The notes: generated by a model not told the origin, from the sequence alone. 64,000 nucleotides of DNA from Oscillospiraceae bacterium (GCA_916988195.3 CAKASQ030000008.1:18840-82839), one strand, 5' to 3'; shown: positions 16,600 to 24,836, counted from the first letter of the stretch. Translations and numbers: made by a program.

Positions 16600-16773
16600 A
16601 TGGCAAGAAAACGAAAAGAAAACATCTCGGAGGTCATGTTCAGCTACGTCGGTACGGATGAGCAGTTCGATGAATTTCTGAAAATGCTGGTGCATGACTA
16701 CCTCTCGGTAGACCAGCCATATACAAAGTCGCAGGAAGATTTTGTTGATCATGTAGATTCCTGTTGCGCATGA
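16600..16773 (+). CDS. Small conserved element protein
   Basis: 57 residues, acidic, beginning MARKRKENISEV and containing DEQFDEFLKMLVHDYL. Short proteins of this kind lie between relaxase and serine recombinase genes in Clostridia mobilizable elements. No function is known. The start is chosen at an ATG after AAAGGA; an upstream in-frame ATG at 16585 would add five residues. Confidence 0.7.
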   Translation: MARKRKENISEVMFSYVGTDEQFDEFLKMLVHDYLSVDQPYTKSQEDFVDHVDSCCA

Positions 16774-16804
16774 TGGATTGTGCTAGCTATTCGAAAAACA
16801 GTGT

Positions 16805-16840
16805 GCTATGGTGTGTGCTGCAATCGGCACACACCATAGC
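16805..16840 (+). promoter_or_regulatory. Long perfect hairpin before the first serine recombinase
   Basis: A 14-bp perfect stem (GCTATGGTGTGTGC with its complement) and an 8-nt loop end just 2 nt before the AAAGGAGG ribosome site of the recombinase. It has no T-run, so it is not a simple terminator. It could modulate recombinase translation or be a protein-binding site. Confidence 0.6.
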
Positions 16841-16854
16841 GGAAAGGAGGAACC

Positions 16855-18513
16855 ATGAAAGTCTGGCTGTATTACCGCCTGAGTCGTGACGAGGATGATG
16901 AGCTGAATTCCCTGACGAATCAGCGGAAAATCATTTACGAATATGCCGTTACAAACGGACATGAAGTTGTTGGCGAGTCCTTTGACGATAACGTCAGCGG
17001 TATGCACTTCAACCGCGAGGGCATCGATAAAATCTACGAGGCGGTCGAAGCGGGCAAGATTGAAGCCATCATTGTCAAAGACCTATCCCGCCTGGGTCGA
17101 CACCGAACGCAGACTGCCCTGTTTATCGACTACCTGCGGGAACACGACGTCCGCGTCCTCTCGGCAACGGAAAATATCGATACGTTCAACGAAAACGACG
17201 ATCTCATCATTGGCTTCAAGGGCTTGGTTAATGACTTCTATGCCCGCGACGGCAGCCGCCGTGTGCGAACCGGCTACCGGCAAAAGCAAAAGGAAGGGAT
17301 CGTGACCATCCCGCCCTTCGGCTACTTCAAGGACAAGAACACAAAGAAAGTTGTCATCGTGGAGGAAGCGGCCGAAACAGTCCGACTGATCTTCTCCGCC
17401 TACGTCGGCGGCAGCGGCATGAAGACCATCGCCCGCACACTGAATGAGCAGAGAAGAAAAACACCTGCGTTCATGCAGCTGGAACTGCTGAACAAGAGTC
17501 TGCCCAACACGCAGGACGTCATTCTCAAGAAGTATCTCTGGGACGCGACTATGATAGCGCGCATTCTCAGGGACGAGAGTTATGTAGGCACGCTCATCTG
17601 TCACAAAAGTGAGCGGAACAAAATCAACAAAACTTTCCGCTTCACAGAGCCGGAAGAACAGTTTCGTCATGAAAACTATCTCCCGCCGATCATCACGCCG
17701 GAGCTGTGGGAGCAGACGCAGATGATGCTGGCGGAGCGGAAACGGCTGAACGTGCGCGCCGCGCCCTCGCAGGAGATCCTGCGCTACAGTGGACTTCTGC
17801 GCTGTGCAGACTGCGGCAGAGCCATGTTCGGCAAGCGCATCCACCTGAAAAGCGGAGAACGGGTCGCCTATGTTTGCAGTACCTACAACCGCTTCGGCAA
17901 GGAGCATTGTTCCCAGCACCAGATCGACGAGTCCGTATTGGACAGGCTGATTATCGACGAACTGCGCAATACAAAAGCACTGTATCAGCAGAACTGGGAT
18001 GCACTGGAGCAGCTGATCGCACAGTGGACACCAAAAGCAGAGCTGACCGGTGCGCAGATCATCAAGCTGGAAAAGAAAATCTGCTGTCTGGAGGATGAAA
18101 CGGAGGTAATTTTAATGGAGCGGATACGGGATCGGGCGAACGCTGAACGCTACGACCGCATGATCCAAAAGCGCGAAGAAGAAATCGCTGCGGCAAAAAA
18201 GCAGATCGAAGAACTGCAAAACATCTCCGCTGTCCTGCGGAATCGGCAAACGAAGCTCAAACGGGACATCAGCATGATCGACGACATTCTGGCTGAGGGC
18301 ACCATGACGGAAGCGCACCTGCGGATGCTGGTCGAAAAGATCTATGTGCAGGAGACGGACGGAAAACTCAGCCTGGACATTCAGATCAAAGCGCCGTTCC
18401 GCACGCACTTGGATGTCTATGAAAATGGGACACTCACGGAGCGATATGGTGCGCTGGATTTTGGCTGGGATCGGCTGGCACGTCTGCTCTACGGCGACGG
18501 GCTTGCGGGGTAA
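16855..18513 (+). CDS. Large serine recombinase 1
   Basis: 552 residues. The resolvase-type catalytic domain has nucleophile Ser10 in YYRLSRDE, and DLSRLGRHR near residue 77 contains the active-site Arg residues. A recombinase domain is followed by a zinc-ribbon-like CADCGRAMF...YVCSTYNRFGKEHC (four Cys, about residues 320-360). A long coiled coil runs to the C-terminus. This is a typical Tn4451/TndX-like integrase that excises and inserts elements through a 2-bp core. It is followed 6 nt later by a second recombinase, so both are probably translated together. Confidence 0.94.
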   Translation: MKVWLYYRLSRDEDDELNSLTNQRKIIYEYAVTNGHEVVGESFDDNVSGMHFNREGIDKIYEAVEAGKIEAIIVKDLSRLGRHRTQTALFIDYLREHDVRVLSATENIDTFNENDDLIIGFKGLVNDFYARDGSRRVRTGYRQKQKEGIVTIPPFGYFKDKNTKKVVIVEEAAETVRLIFSAYVGGSGMKTIARTLNEQRRKTPAFMQLELLNKSLPNTQDVILKKYLWDATMIARILRDESYVGTLICHKSERNKINKTFRFTEPEEQFRHENYLPPIITPELWEQTQMMLAERKRLNVRAAPSQEILRYSGLLRCADCGRAMFGKRIHLKSGERVAYVCSTYNRFGKEHCSQHQIDESVLDRLIIDELRNTKALYQQNWDALEQLIAQWTPKAELTGAQIIKLEKKICCLEDETEVILMERIRDRANAERYDRMIQKREEEIAAAKKQIEELQNISAVLRNRQTKLKRDISMIDDILAEGTMTEAHLRMLVEKIYVQETDGKLSLDIQIKAPFRTHLDVYENGTLTERYGALDFGWDRLARLLYGDGLAG

Positions 18514-18519
18514 AAGGCT

Positions 18520-19830
18520 ATGGCAATGCGGGTTTGGCTCTATGCGCGGCTCTCCAACGACGATGATCCGGCGCAGAATTCCCTGCAAAACCAACAGGAA
18601 ATCTGCCGCGCCTTTGCAGAAAAGAAAGGCTGGTCAATCGCCGGCAGTTCCGCTGATGATAACATCAGCGGCATGAATTTCAGCCGCCGTGGGCTGGATA
18701 TTCTCACGGCGGCTGTTCAGGCAAAACAGGTTGACGCTGTCCTTGTGAAGGATCTGTCAAGGCTGGGTCGTCACCGAACCCAAACCGCATTGTTTATCGA
18801 CTTCCTGAGACAGCAGCAAGTGCGGGTTATCTCCGTAACGGAGGGGGTGGATACCTTCTGCGAGGAAGACGATCTTATGATCGGCGTCCGAGGCCTAATG
18901 AATGATTATTACGCAAAGGATATCGGAAAGAAGATTCGTGCGGGCTACCGGCAGAAGCAGAAAGATGGGCTGGTGATCACGCCGCCTTTCGGATACTGGA
19001 AAGATAGAAATACGAATCAGGTTTTGGTGCAGCCGGAAGCAGCTGAAACGGTACAGCTTATCTACTCTCTGTATTTGCTGGGCTGCGGACAGAAGGAAAT
19101 CGCCCGCAAGCTCAACAGTCTCGGACGCAAAACGCCCGCGCAGATCAGGTCGGAACGGCTCGGCTATGACAGCCAGAAGCCGCACAAGACCCGTGACGGG
19201 CAGTTTCTCTGGACGTATGCCAGTGTGAAAAATGTGCTGGTAGAGGAGGTCTATACCGGCGTGCTGGTCAACCACCGCAGGGAATATCTCGGCGGCAAAG
19301 CGCGAGCCGTCAACGAAACAGACTGGCTTCGCCACGAGAATTTTTATCCGGTTATCATTGAGAAAGCAACTTGGCAGCAGGTTCAGATACGGCTGAAGCA
19401 GCAGGCGCGTCCGGCGGTGAACAATCGTACAAAGCACCGGTATGCGGGACTGCTGACCTGCCGTGAATGTGGGAATGCATTCATTCCTATGATCCGCTGC
19501 TGGAACGGCAGCCGCCGTGTGGAATACGTCTGCCGGGGCTACCAACGGAATGGAAAAGACTATTGCAGCTCTCACCGCATTCATGAAGAAGTTCTGGATA
19601 AAGCCGTCTGGGATGATACAGAAAAGATGCGGGAACAATATGCCGCCGAACTGAAAAAGGTCACGCAGCTACAAAAACAGTGGGCATTGAGGAAACCAGT
19701 TCTCGATGCCCACTGTTTGACTTTGCAGAAAGAAATTTTGAGATTGGAGCAGGAGATTGACGAACTGGTGATGGAAAAGCTGAATGGCGACGGAGGCTCA
19801 TCTGCTCACGAAATCAGCGCTGAAATATGA
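18520..19830 (+). CDS. Large serine recombinase 2, short C-terminus
   Basis: 436 residues, about 110 fewer than its neighbour. Catalytic Ser12 in YARLSNDD, DLSRLGRHR, and a zinc ribbon CRECGNAF...YVCRGYQRNGKDYC (four Cys) are present. The coiled-coil region stops at MEKLNGDGG followed by a short unrelated tail. The missing part corresponds to the distal coiled coil/C-terminal domain that controls directionality in large serine integrases. It may be natural or clipped by the element boundary, since a tRNA-locus-like 12-mer lies 3 nt after the stop. Some elements use two recombinases jointly. Confidence 0.9.
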   Translation: MAMRVWLYARLSNDDDPAQNSLQNQQEICRAFAEKKGWSIAGSSADDNISGMNFSRRGLDILTAAVQAKQVDAVLVKDLSRLGRHRTQTALFIDFLRQQQVRVISVTEGVDTFCEEDDLMIGVRGLMNDYYAKDIGKKIRAGYRQKQKDGLVITPPFGYWKDRNTNQVLVQPEAAETVQLIYSLYLLGCGQKEIARKLNSLGRKTPAQIRSERLGYDSQKPHKTRDGQFLWTYASVKNVLVEEVYTGVLVNHRREYLGGKARAVNETDWLRHENFYPVIIEKATWQQVQIRLKQQARPAVNNRTKHRYAGLLTCRECGNAFIPMIRCWNGSRRVEYVCRGYQRNGKDYCSSHRIHEEVLDKAVWDDTEKMREQYAAELKKVTQLQKQWALRKPVLDAHCLTLQKEILRLEQEIDELVMEKLNGDGGSSAHEISAEI

Positions 19831-19832
19831 GT

Positions 19833-19844
19833 TGATGTCACCTC
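19833..19844. repeat. Candidate element end / attachment sequence
   Basis: TGATGTCACCTC, located 2 nt past the recombinase 2 stop, is identical to a 12-mer on the minus strand at 20284-20295 in tRNA-Leu half C. It is close to sequences at halves B and D. It contains one arm of the AGGTGA..TCACCT near-palindrome. This suggests a recombination site but does not prove the integration point. Confidence 0.4.
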
Positions 19845-19903
19845 TATGAACCCCTGCGTGCAAGAACTTTATTTTTCAGAAAGTTTCTAAAAATGTATGA
19901 AGC

Positions 19904-19930
19904 ATGGCTCTATTCGTTGAATAGAGCCAT
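19904..19930. terminator. Hairpin downstream of tRNA-Leu
   Basis: ATGGCTCTATTC and GAATAGAGCCAT form a perfect 12-bp stem with a 3-nt loop, just past the 3' end of the minus-strand tRNA-Leu. It lacks a clean T-run, so termination is probable rather than certain. Confidence 0.55.
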
Positions 19931-19940
19931 ACAAAGTTGG

Positions 19941-20023
19941 TGGTGCGCCCGACAGGACTTGAACCTGCACGCTTGCGCAATGGAACCTAAATCCATCGTG
20001 TCTGCCAATTCCACCACGGGCGC
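19941..20023 (-). tRNA. tRNA-Leu (anticodon UAG)
   Basis: Reading the minus strand, acceptor GCGCCCG pairs with CGGGCGC and is followed by an encoded ACCA end. The D-arm has GUG/CAC, the anticodon stem AUGGA/UCCAU closes a UUUAGGU loop (anticodon UAG, Leu), a long variable arm is present as expected for class II tRNA, and the T-arm loop is UUCAAGU. All stems pair. Partial 5' copies lie at 20199, 20294 and 21119. Confidence 0.95.
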
Positions 20024-20145
20024 GGATATGAGCGGCAGTGAAATCTGTCGCTATTTTATTGCCCTCTGATTTTTACACGGTGAGGAAACCGAGGCGGAGC
20101 GTAACGCTTGATCCGCAGCTATAAAAACAGGCGTGCCTGCTTTTA
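20024..20145 (-). repeat. Upstream segment of tRNA-Leu, copy 1 of a ~120-bp duplication
   Basis: This segment is about 85 percent similar to 21156-21275. Both contain AGCGGCAG..CTGCCGCT-type arms (imperfect here), the identical GGTGAGGAAACCGAGGCGGA stretch, the following GCGTAACGCTTGA, and a CAGGC/GCCTG-TTTTTAT terminator (here 20123-20145). In tRNA orientation the segment is terminator plus leader/promoter of tRNA-Leu. Confidence 0.75.
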
Positions 20146-20184
20146 CCGAAGAATGTCCGCAGCGAGGATGGCGCAAAACCTTTC

Positions 20185-20237
20185 ACCAAGGTGACATCAC
20201 CTAAATCCTCCGAGTCTACCAATTCCACCATACCCGC
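20185..20237 (-). repeat. tRNA-Leu 5' half B joined to AGGTGA..TCACCT
   Basis: On the minus strand this begins GCGGGTATGGTGGAATTGG with a Leu-type D-arm, reaches GGATTTAGGT (anticodon UAG), then departs from tRNA into GATGTCACCTTGGTGAAAGG. The acceptor differs from the intact copy, so the 5' half derives from a different tRNA-Leu gene. No 3' half follows. Confidence 0.7.
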
Positions 20238-20283
20238 ATATTAAGTTTTAAGAGCTTGCACTGGCGATAAAATCCTACACTGA

Positions 20284-20331
20284 GGTGACATCACCTAAAT
20301 CCATCGTGTCTGCCAATTCCACCACGGGCGC
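20284..20331 (-). repeat. tRNA-Leu 5' half C joined to AGGTGA..TCACCT
   Basis: It matches the intact tRNA-Leu from the first acceptor base through GGATTTAGGT, then continues as GATGTCACCTCAGTG instead of the variable arm. The 3' half is absent. A hairpin with GGCGAGC/GCTCGCC-like arms lies upstream on the minus strand (20332-20380). Confidence 0.75.
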
Positions 20332-20377
20332 ATATACAGGCGAGCTGCGGCGTAAGCGTCCGCCGGTCGCCTGATTT

Positions 20378-21031
20378 TTACTTCAAAAACGGAGCCGGGT
20401 CAAAGGTATAGACGTCGTCCTCGCCGCAATAGCCGCACACGCCCATACGCGGAGAATTAACGATTGGAAGCGCAGAATCGTGCGGATGGCTTTCCATGCA
20501 GTCTTCGCAGAAATACGGATACTGATCCTCCCATTCGCATTCGCAGCATATCCAATCGGCTTCCTTTCCGCATTTCCCGCACAGGAAGCGGATCGGCTCA
20601 TTTCTCCCGAGCAGACGAACGGATCTGCGCTGCTTCGGGCGCAGCAGTGTTCCCACCACCGTGATCGTCAGCTCCGTTGTAGAGCCGAAATCATACTCAT
20701 AATGGAGCTTGAGCCCATCGCGCAGCATCCCGACCATGGTGTTTTTCGAGAGCTGCTCATAGTTCCCCACAAAAAATGCGCTTTCGTGCCCACAGCATTC
20801 CAGCCAGATATCCCGCAGAAACCGATCGAGCGTTTTTAGCGTGGCGCTCACCGGCATATCCAGATACAGCCAATACGCCTTTTCGTCTGCGCCCTCCACC
20901 TTCAGCAGCTTGCACGTCTGCGCATCGCCGGCAGCATCATTGTGCTTTTCCAGCAGATGCTTCTTAAATGCTGTTTTGGAAATCGTTTCCCCGCAAAGAT
21001 AGCAGTTTCCTTTTGATGCCGCTTGCGCCAT
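20378..21031 (-). CDS. Plasmid pRiA4b ORF-3 (IS1096 TnpR-like) family protein
   Basis: 217 residues from an ATG 7 nt after GGAGGGA. An N-terminal CYLCGETIS...HLLEKH zinc-finger-like segment precedes the pRiA4b ORF-3 domain (YWLYLDMPVSATLKTLDRFLR, then LHYEYDFGSTTELTI). The C-terminus has three further Cys-pair modules (CGKCGK, CCECEW, CEDCMESH and CGYCGED), so several zinc ions are likely bound. Function of the family is unknown; it is often near mobile DNA. It lies between tRNA-half repeats C and D and shares their orientation. Confidence 0.82.
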   Translation of the reverse strand: MAQAASKGNCYLCGETISKTAFKKHLLEKHNDAAGDAQTCKLLKVEGADEKAYWLYLDMPVSATLKTLDRFLRDIWLECCGHESAFFVGNYEQLSKNTMVGMLRDGLKLHYEYDFGSTTELTITVVGTLLRPKQRRSVRLLGRNEPIRFLCGKCGKEADWICCECEWEDQYPYFCEDCMESHPHDSALPIVNSPRMGVCGYCGEDDVYTFDPAPFLK

Positions 21032-21099
21032 AAGCGTCTCCCTCCAAGTGCTTGTCAACGACGGTACACAAATCCCGCGTCAACACATAACAAAAACCT

Positions 21100-21155
21100 T
21101 TCACCAAGGTGACGACACCTAAATCCATCGTGTCTGCCAATTCCACCACGGGCGC
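21100..21155 (-). repeat. tRNA-Leu 5' half D joined to AGGTG..CACCT
   Basis: It matches the intact tRNA-Leu 5' half through GGATTTAGGT, then continues as GTCGTCACCTTGGTGAAAGG, nearly the same junction as half B. The pRiA4b ORF-3 gene is immediately downstream on the same strand, so a transcript from the tRNA-like leader would read into it. Confidence 0.75.
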
Positions 21156-21275
21156 AGATATAAGCGGCAGAAATCTGCCGCTATTTTGCGGTCCTCTGAT
21201 TTTGACTCGGTGAGGAAACCGAGGCGGAGCGTAACGCTTGACCCGCGTTTATAAAAACAGGCGAGCCTGCTTTTA
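21156..21275 (-). repeat. Upstream segment of tRNA half D, copy 2 of the duplication
   Basis: This is the counterpart of 20024-20145, with a perfect AGCGGCAG-ATTT-CTGCCGCT hairpin. It ends in a terminator at 21253-21275 (CAGGC/GCCTG with A and T runs on both sides) that also closes the hypothetical gene starting at 21780. Confidence 0.75.
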
Positions 21276-21318
21276 ACGGATTTACACAGGGGCGCGGCTG
21301 GAATTATCCAAATGCCTT

Positions 21319-21780
21319 CTAAAACGCGTCCGGCGGCTGCGCCTGCGGAAGACGGCTCTGCACGAGCTTCGAAAAAGCAGCGTTGCAGACGATGACCCAC
21401 GCCCAGCCGTCAAATAGAATCAGCTCGAGCCTTGTCAGGGGCGTCTGGAAGCGGTAGTCCGGCGCGCAGAAATCCACATCCCAGACGGGCTCATACAAGT
21501 TCACGTCTTCCTCGCGCATCCCGAGCGGAACCGCCGACAACACCGCGCCATCCAGAAACCAGACGTATCCCGCACTGAGGTGCTCCGTGAGCTCCCGGCC
21601 GGACATCAGAAGCCCGGTCCACTGCCAGCGTTTACAAACCGCTTCCGGACAATTTTTTCCGTACCACATACTGTGATTGGTAATGACCCAATCATACTGC
21701 GCCTGCAGATTGCCGAGCGCAGAGAAAATATCCAGAAGATCGTTTGGAAGGATCTTTCGGTTCAGCATCCAAACGTCCAT
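21319..21780 (-). CDS. Hypothetical protein
   Basis: 153 residues, starting at the ATG 8 nt after GGAG rather than the ATG 15 nt upstream. It is rich in Trp and Tyr (SMWYGK, KRWQWTG, VWDVDFCAPDYRF, FDGWAWVIV), soluble, with no metal or nucleotide motif seen. It could be a DUF2691-like protein of Firmicutes, but I am not sure. It is followed by the terminator at 21253-21275. Confidence 0.65.
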   Translation of the reverse strand: MDVWMLNRKILPNDLLDIFSALGNLQAQYDWVITNHSMWYGKNCPEAVCKRWQWTGLLMSGRELTEHLSAGYVWFLDGAVLSAVPLGMREEDVNLYEPVWDVDFCAPDYRFQTPLTRLELILFDGWAWVIVCNAAFSKLVQSRLPQAQPPDAF

Positions 21781-21941
21781 ATGATTTTCTCCCATCGCCG
21801 CGTATCTTTCTGAATTTTACCACACGGCGGTTTTGTTTGTCAATCGCGCACGCGGTTTTTCTTTACGGGCGTACAATTGCTTTTCCGGGCGGAACGTGTT
21901 AAGATATACTATCAGATTACAGGAAAAATAGGAGTCTTGCT

Positions 21942-23315
21942 ATGAAAATTGTGATTGTCGGCGACGGCAAGATCGGAAGCACGCTCGCCGAGCAGCTCTC
22001 GCGTGAGGGGCACGAGATAACGATCATTGACCGCAGCGGCGAGCCCTTGCAGCAGACGAGCGAGGACTTGGATATTCTGTGCGTCGAGGGAAACGGCGCG
22101 ACATATGCCACGCAGATGGAAGCAGGCGTGGATTCTGCCGACCTTCTCATCGCGGTGACGATGTCGGACGAGCTGAACCTTCTTTGCTGCCTCGTCGCAA
22201 AGAAAATCGGCGCGCGGCACACAATCGCCCGCGTCCGGAACCCGGAGTATAGCGGCGAACTCTCGCTCATCTCGGACGATCTGGGGCTGAGCCTTTCTGT
22301 GAACCCCGAGCTTCTGTGCGCAACAGAGATCGCTCGGACGCTTCGTATCCCGTCGGCTATCAAAACAGATACGTTTGCCAACGGGCATGTGGAACTTTTA
22401 AAGGTGCAGATCCCGCAGGACTCCCTTATCGCGGGCAAGACGCTCATGGAGCTTCCGAGCCTCGTGAAGGCCAAGATTCTTATCTGCGCGGTTGAGCGCG
22501 GGGAGCAAGAGGTCTATATTCCCTCGGGCTCGTTCCGGCTGGAGGCGGGCGACCGCATCTCGTTCGTTGCGTCCATCCGCGACGCGCAGGCGTTTTTCCA
22601 CCAGATCAAGCTCGCCTCGTCCCGCGTGCGGACGGTCCTGATCGTCGGCGGCGGGCACATTGCGTATTATCTTGCCAAGCAGCTGACGGACCTCGGCGTT
22701 GGCGTCAAAATCACGGAGGTCAACTATGAGCGGTGCTTGCAGCTCTCGTCGCTTCTTCCCAAGGCCGAGATTCTGCATGGCGACGGCACAAACGAAGGCT
22801 TCCTGCGCGAGTGCGGCGTTGCCCAGACGGACGCGTTTGCCGCGCTGACGGGCATTGACGAAGAAAACGTCCTGATGGGGCTTTACGTGCGCAAAACCTT
22901 CCCGAAGGTCAAGGTCATCACGAAAATTAACCGCTATTCCTTCCAGTCAATCATCGAGACGATGGATCTTGGAAGCGTCTTTAATCCCCGGTTCAGTACA
23001 TCGAACGTCATCTGCCGGTACGCCCGGTCCATGCAGAACTCGCTGGGCTCGAACGTCGAGACACTCTACAAGCTCGTCGGCGGCAAGGCAGAAGCCCTGG
23101 AATTCCGCGTGGCCGAAGGCTCCGCCGTCTGCGGCATTCCGCTGCAAACGCTCCGGCTCCGGCAGAATCTTCTCATTGGCTGCATCAACCGCGCCGGAAA
23201 AATCCTCATCCCCAGCGGCCAGGATACGATCGAGCCGGGCGACACGGTCGTCGTTGTGACAAGCGTTACGGGGCTCAACGAGCTCGACGACATTCTCGAA
23301 AAGCACAGAGGGTAA
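21942..23315 (+). CDS. trkA: Trk potassium uptake regulator TrkA
   Basis: 457 residues, normal length. Two RCK modules are present: VIVGDGKIGSTLA near residue 4 and VLIVGGGHIAYYLA near residue 231 are Rossmann nucleotide-binding loops, each followed by a TrkA-C domain (PSLVKAKILICAVERG and LRLRQNLLIGCINRAG). It is cytoplasmic, binds NAD(H)/ATP and gates TrkH. It sits 3 nt upstream of trkH, forming a two-gene operon. Confidence 0.96.
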   Translation: MKIVIVGDGKIGSTLAEQLSREGHEITIIDRSGEPLQQTSEDLDILCVEGNGATYATQMEAGVDSADLLIAVTMSDELNLLCCLVAKKIGARHTIARVRNPEYSGELSLISDDLGLSLSVNPELLCATEIARTLRIPSAIKTDTFANGHVELLKVQIPQDSLIAGKTLMELPSLVKAKILICAVERGEQEVYIPSGSFRLEAGDRISFVASIRDAQAFFHQIKLASSRVRTVLIVGGGHIAYYLAKQLTDLGVGVKITEVNYERCLQLSSLLPKAEILHGDGTNEGFLRECGVAQTDAFAALTGIDEENVLMGLYVRKTFPKVKVITKINRYSFQSIIETMDLGSVFNPRFSTSNVICRYARSMQNSLGSNVETLYKLVGGKAEALEFRVAEGSAVCGIPLQTLRLRQNLLIGCINRAGKILIPSGQDTIEPGDTVVVVTSVTGLNELDDILEKHRG

Positions 23316-23318
23316 GCC

Positions 23319-24764
23319 ATGAACAAACGGATGATTCTTTACATTCAGGGCGCGATTCTGCTCATTGAATCGGCCATCATGGTGCTTCCCATCGCGGCGG
23401 CGCTCATCTACCGGGAGACTTCGGGCGTCTGGTTTTTCTACACGGCGCTGGCGGCGGCGATCTGCGGCTTTGCGGCCATGAAGCTATCTAAGCCGCGGAC
23501 GAAGACGATCTACGCAAAAGAGGGCCTCATTACCGTGGCGCTGGGCTGGATCGTGCTGTCCTTAGTTGGTGCGCTGCCGTTTACGCTCTCGGGCGAAATT
23601 CCGTGTTACCTGGACGCGGTGTTCGAGATGATCTCCGGCTTTACAACGACAGGCTCGAGCATCCTGCCGAACGTCGAGGCGCTTAGCCGCTGCATGCTCC
23701 TCTGGCGGAGCTTTTCGCACTGGCTGGGCGGCATGGGCATTCTGGTATTTATGCTGGCCATCGTCAAAATGGAAGGCGGGCAGGGCATCCATCTCCTGCG
23801 CGCCGAGAGCCCGGGGCCGACGGTCGGCAAGATGGTCCCGAGAATGGTCGACTCGTCGAAAATCCTGTATACGATCTACTTTGCGCTCACGCTCGTACAG
23901 GTGGTATTTTACCTGGCTGGCGGCATGCCGCTTTTTGACTCGCTCTGCAACGCGTTTGCAACGGCCGGTACGGGCGGCTTTTCCATCAAGGCAGACTCGT
24001 TCGCAAGCTACAGCATGTATGCCCAGACGGTCACGACGGTCTTCATGGCGCTGTTCGGCGTGAACTTCTCGATCTACTTCTTCCTGCTGCAAAAGAAGTT
24101 CGACCTCGCGTTCAAAAATACCGAGCTCCGCTGGTACGTGGGTATTATCCTTTTCTCCATCGCGATGATCACGGCGAACATTCTGCCGATGTACCCGGAC
24201 TTCCACGCGGCCATCCACCATGCGGCGTTCTCCGTCTCGTCCGTCATCACGACGACCGGCTTCGGCACGGAAAACTTTGACCTCTGGCCAGAGTTTTCGC
24301 GCGTGATTCTGGTGTTCCTCATGATCGTAGGCGCGTCGGCAGGCTCGACAGGCGGCGGCCTGAAGGTCTCGCGGCTGGTGATTCTCGTTCGCGCGGCGCA
24401 GGTGGAGGTGCGCAGACTCATCCGCCCGCGCACGGTCAAGGTCATGCGCATCGACGGCAAGCCCGTGGGACAGGATACGGTGCGTGCGGTGAGCGGGTAC
24501 CTCATCTTGTATGTGCTCATCTGCATGGTGTCCGTGCTTCTGGTCTCGCTCGACGGCTTCGACGGCTCGACGACGGTGACGGCCGTTCTCGCAACGTTCA
24601 ATAACATCGGCCCGGGCCTCGGCCTTGTGTGTCCCGCGGGGAACTTTGCGATGTTCAGTCCGCTGGCAAAGGTCGTTCTGTGCCTCGATATGCTCTTCGG
24701 GCGGCTCGAGATTTATCCGATGCTCGTTCTGCTGCTGCCGAGCACATGGTCCAAAAAGAACTGA
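23319..24764 (+). CDS. trkH: Trk/Ktr potassium uptake membrane protein TrkH
   Basis: 481 residues with about ten membrane segments. Selectivity-filter-like loops are visible: SGFTTTGSSIL near residue 107, ATAGTGGFS near residue 217, TTTGFGTENFD near residue 310 and FNNIGPGLG near residue 428. GGMGILVFML and GGGLKVSRL are also typical. It forms the ion-conducting dimer with TrkA. The RBS lies in the end of trkA. Confidence 0.96.
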   Translation: MNKRMILYIQGAILLIESAIMVLPIAAALIYRETSGVWFFYTALAAAICGFAAMKLSKPRTKTIYAKEGLITVALGWIVLSLVGALPFTLSGEIPCYLDAVFEMISGFTTTGSSILPNVEALSRCMLLWRSFSHWLGGMGILVFMLAIVKMEGGQGIHLLRAESPGPTVGKMVPRMVDSSKILYTIYFALTLVQVVFYLAGGMPLFDSLCNAFATAGTGGFSIKADSFASYSMYAQTVTTVFMALFGVNFSIYFFLLQKKFDLAFKNTELRWYVGIILFSIAMITANILPMYPDFHAAIHHAAFSVSSVITTTGFGTENFDLWPEFSRVILVFLMIVGASAGSTGGGLKVSRLVILVRAAQVEVRRLIRPRTVKVMRIDGKPVGQDTVRAVSGYLILYVLICMVSVLLVSLDGFDGSTTVTAVLATFNNIGPGLGLVCPAGNFAMFSPLAKVVLCLDMLFGRLEIYPMLVLLLPSTWSKKN

Positions 24765-24809
24765 CGGGCGCGCCGCGCATTGTACCGATAAAATCACAAA
24801 AGCTACCGA

Positions 24810-24836
24810 GGGCAGGAAACGTCGTTTCCTGCCCTT
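24810..24836 (+). terminator. Terminator of trkAH
   Basis: GGGCAGGAAACG and CGTTTCCTGCCC form a 12-bp stem followed by TTTG, 46 nt after the trkH stop. Confidence 0.85.

Noticed and set aside
19677..19714. Inverted repeat CAGTGGGCAT..ATGCCCACTG as an element end or terminator
   Set aside because: It lies inside the recombinase 2 coding region with no T-run, and the reading frame continues normally through it; kept only as a curiosity.
20185..20331. tRNA-Leu halves B and C as intron-containing tRNA genes
   Set aside because: A group I intron would need the matching 3' half downstream. None is found before the next 5' half, and the space is too short for an intron plus exon.
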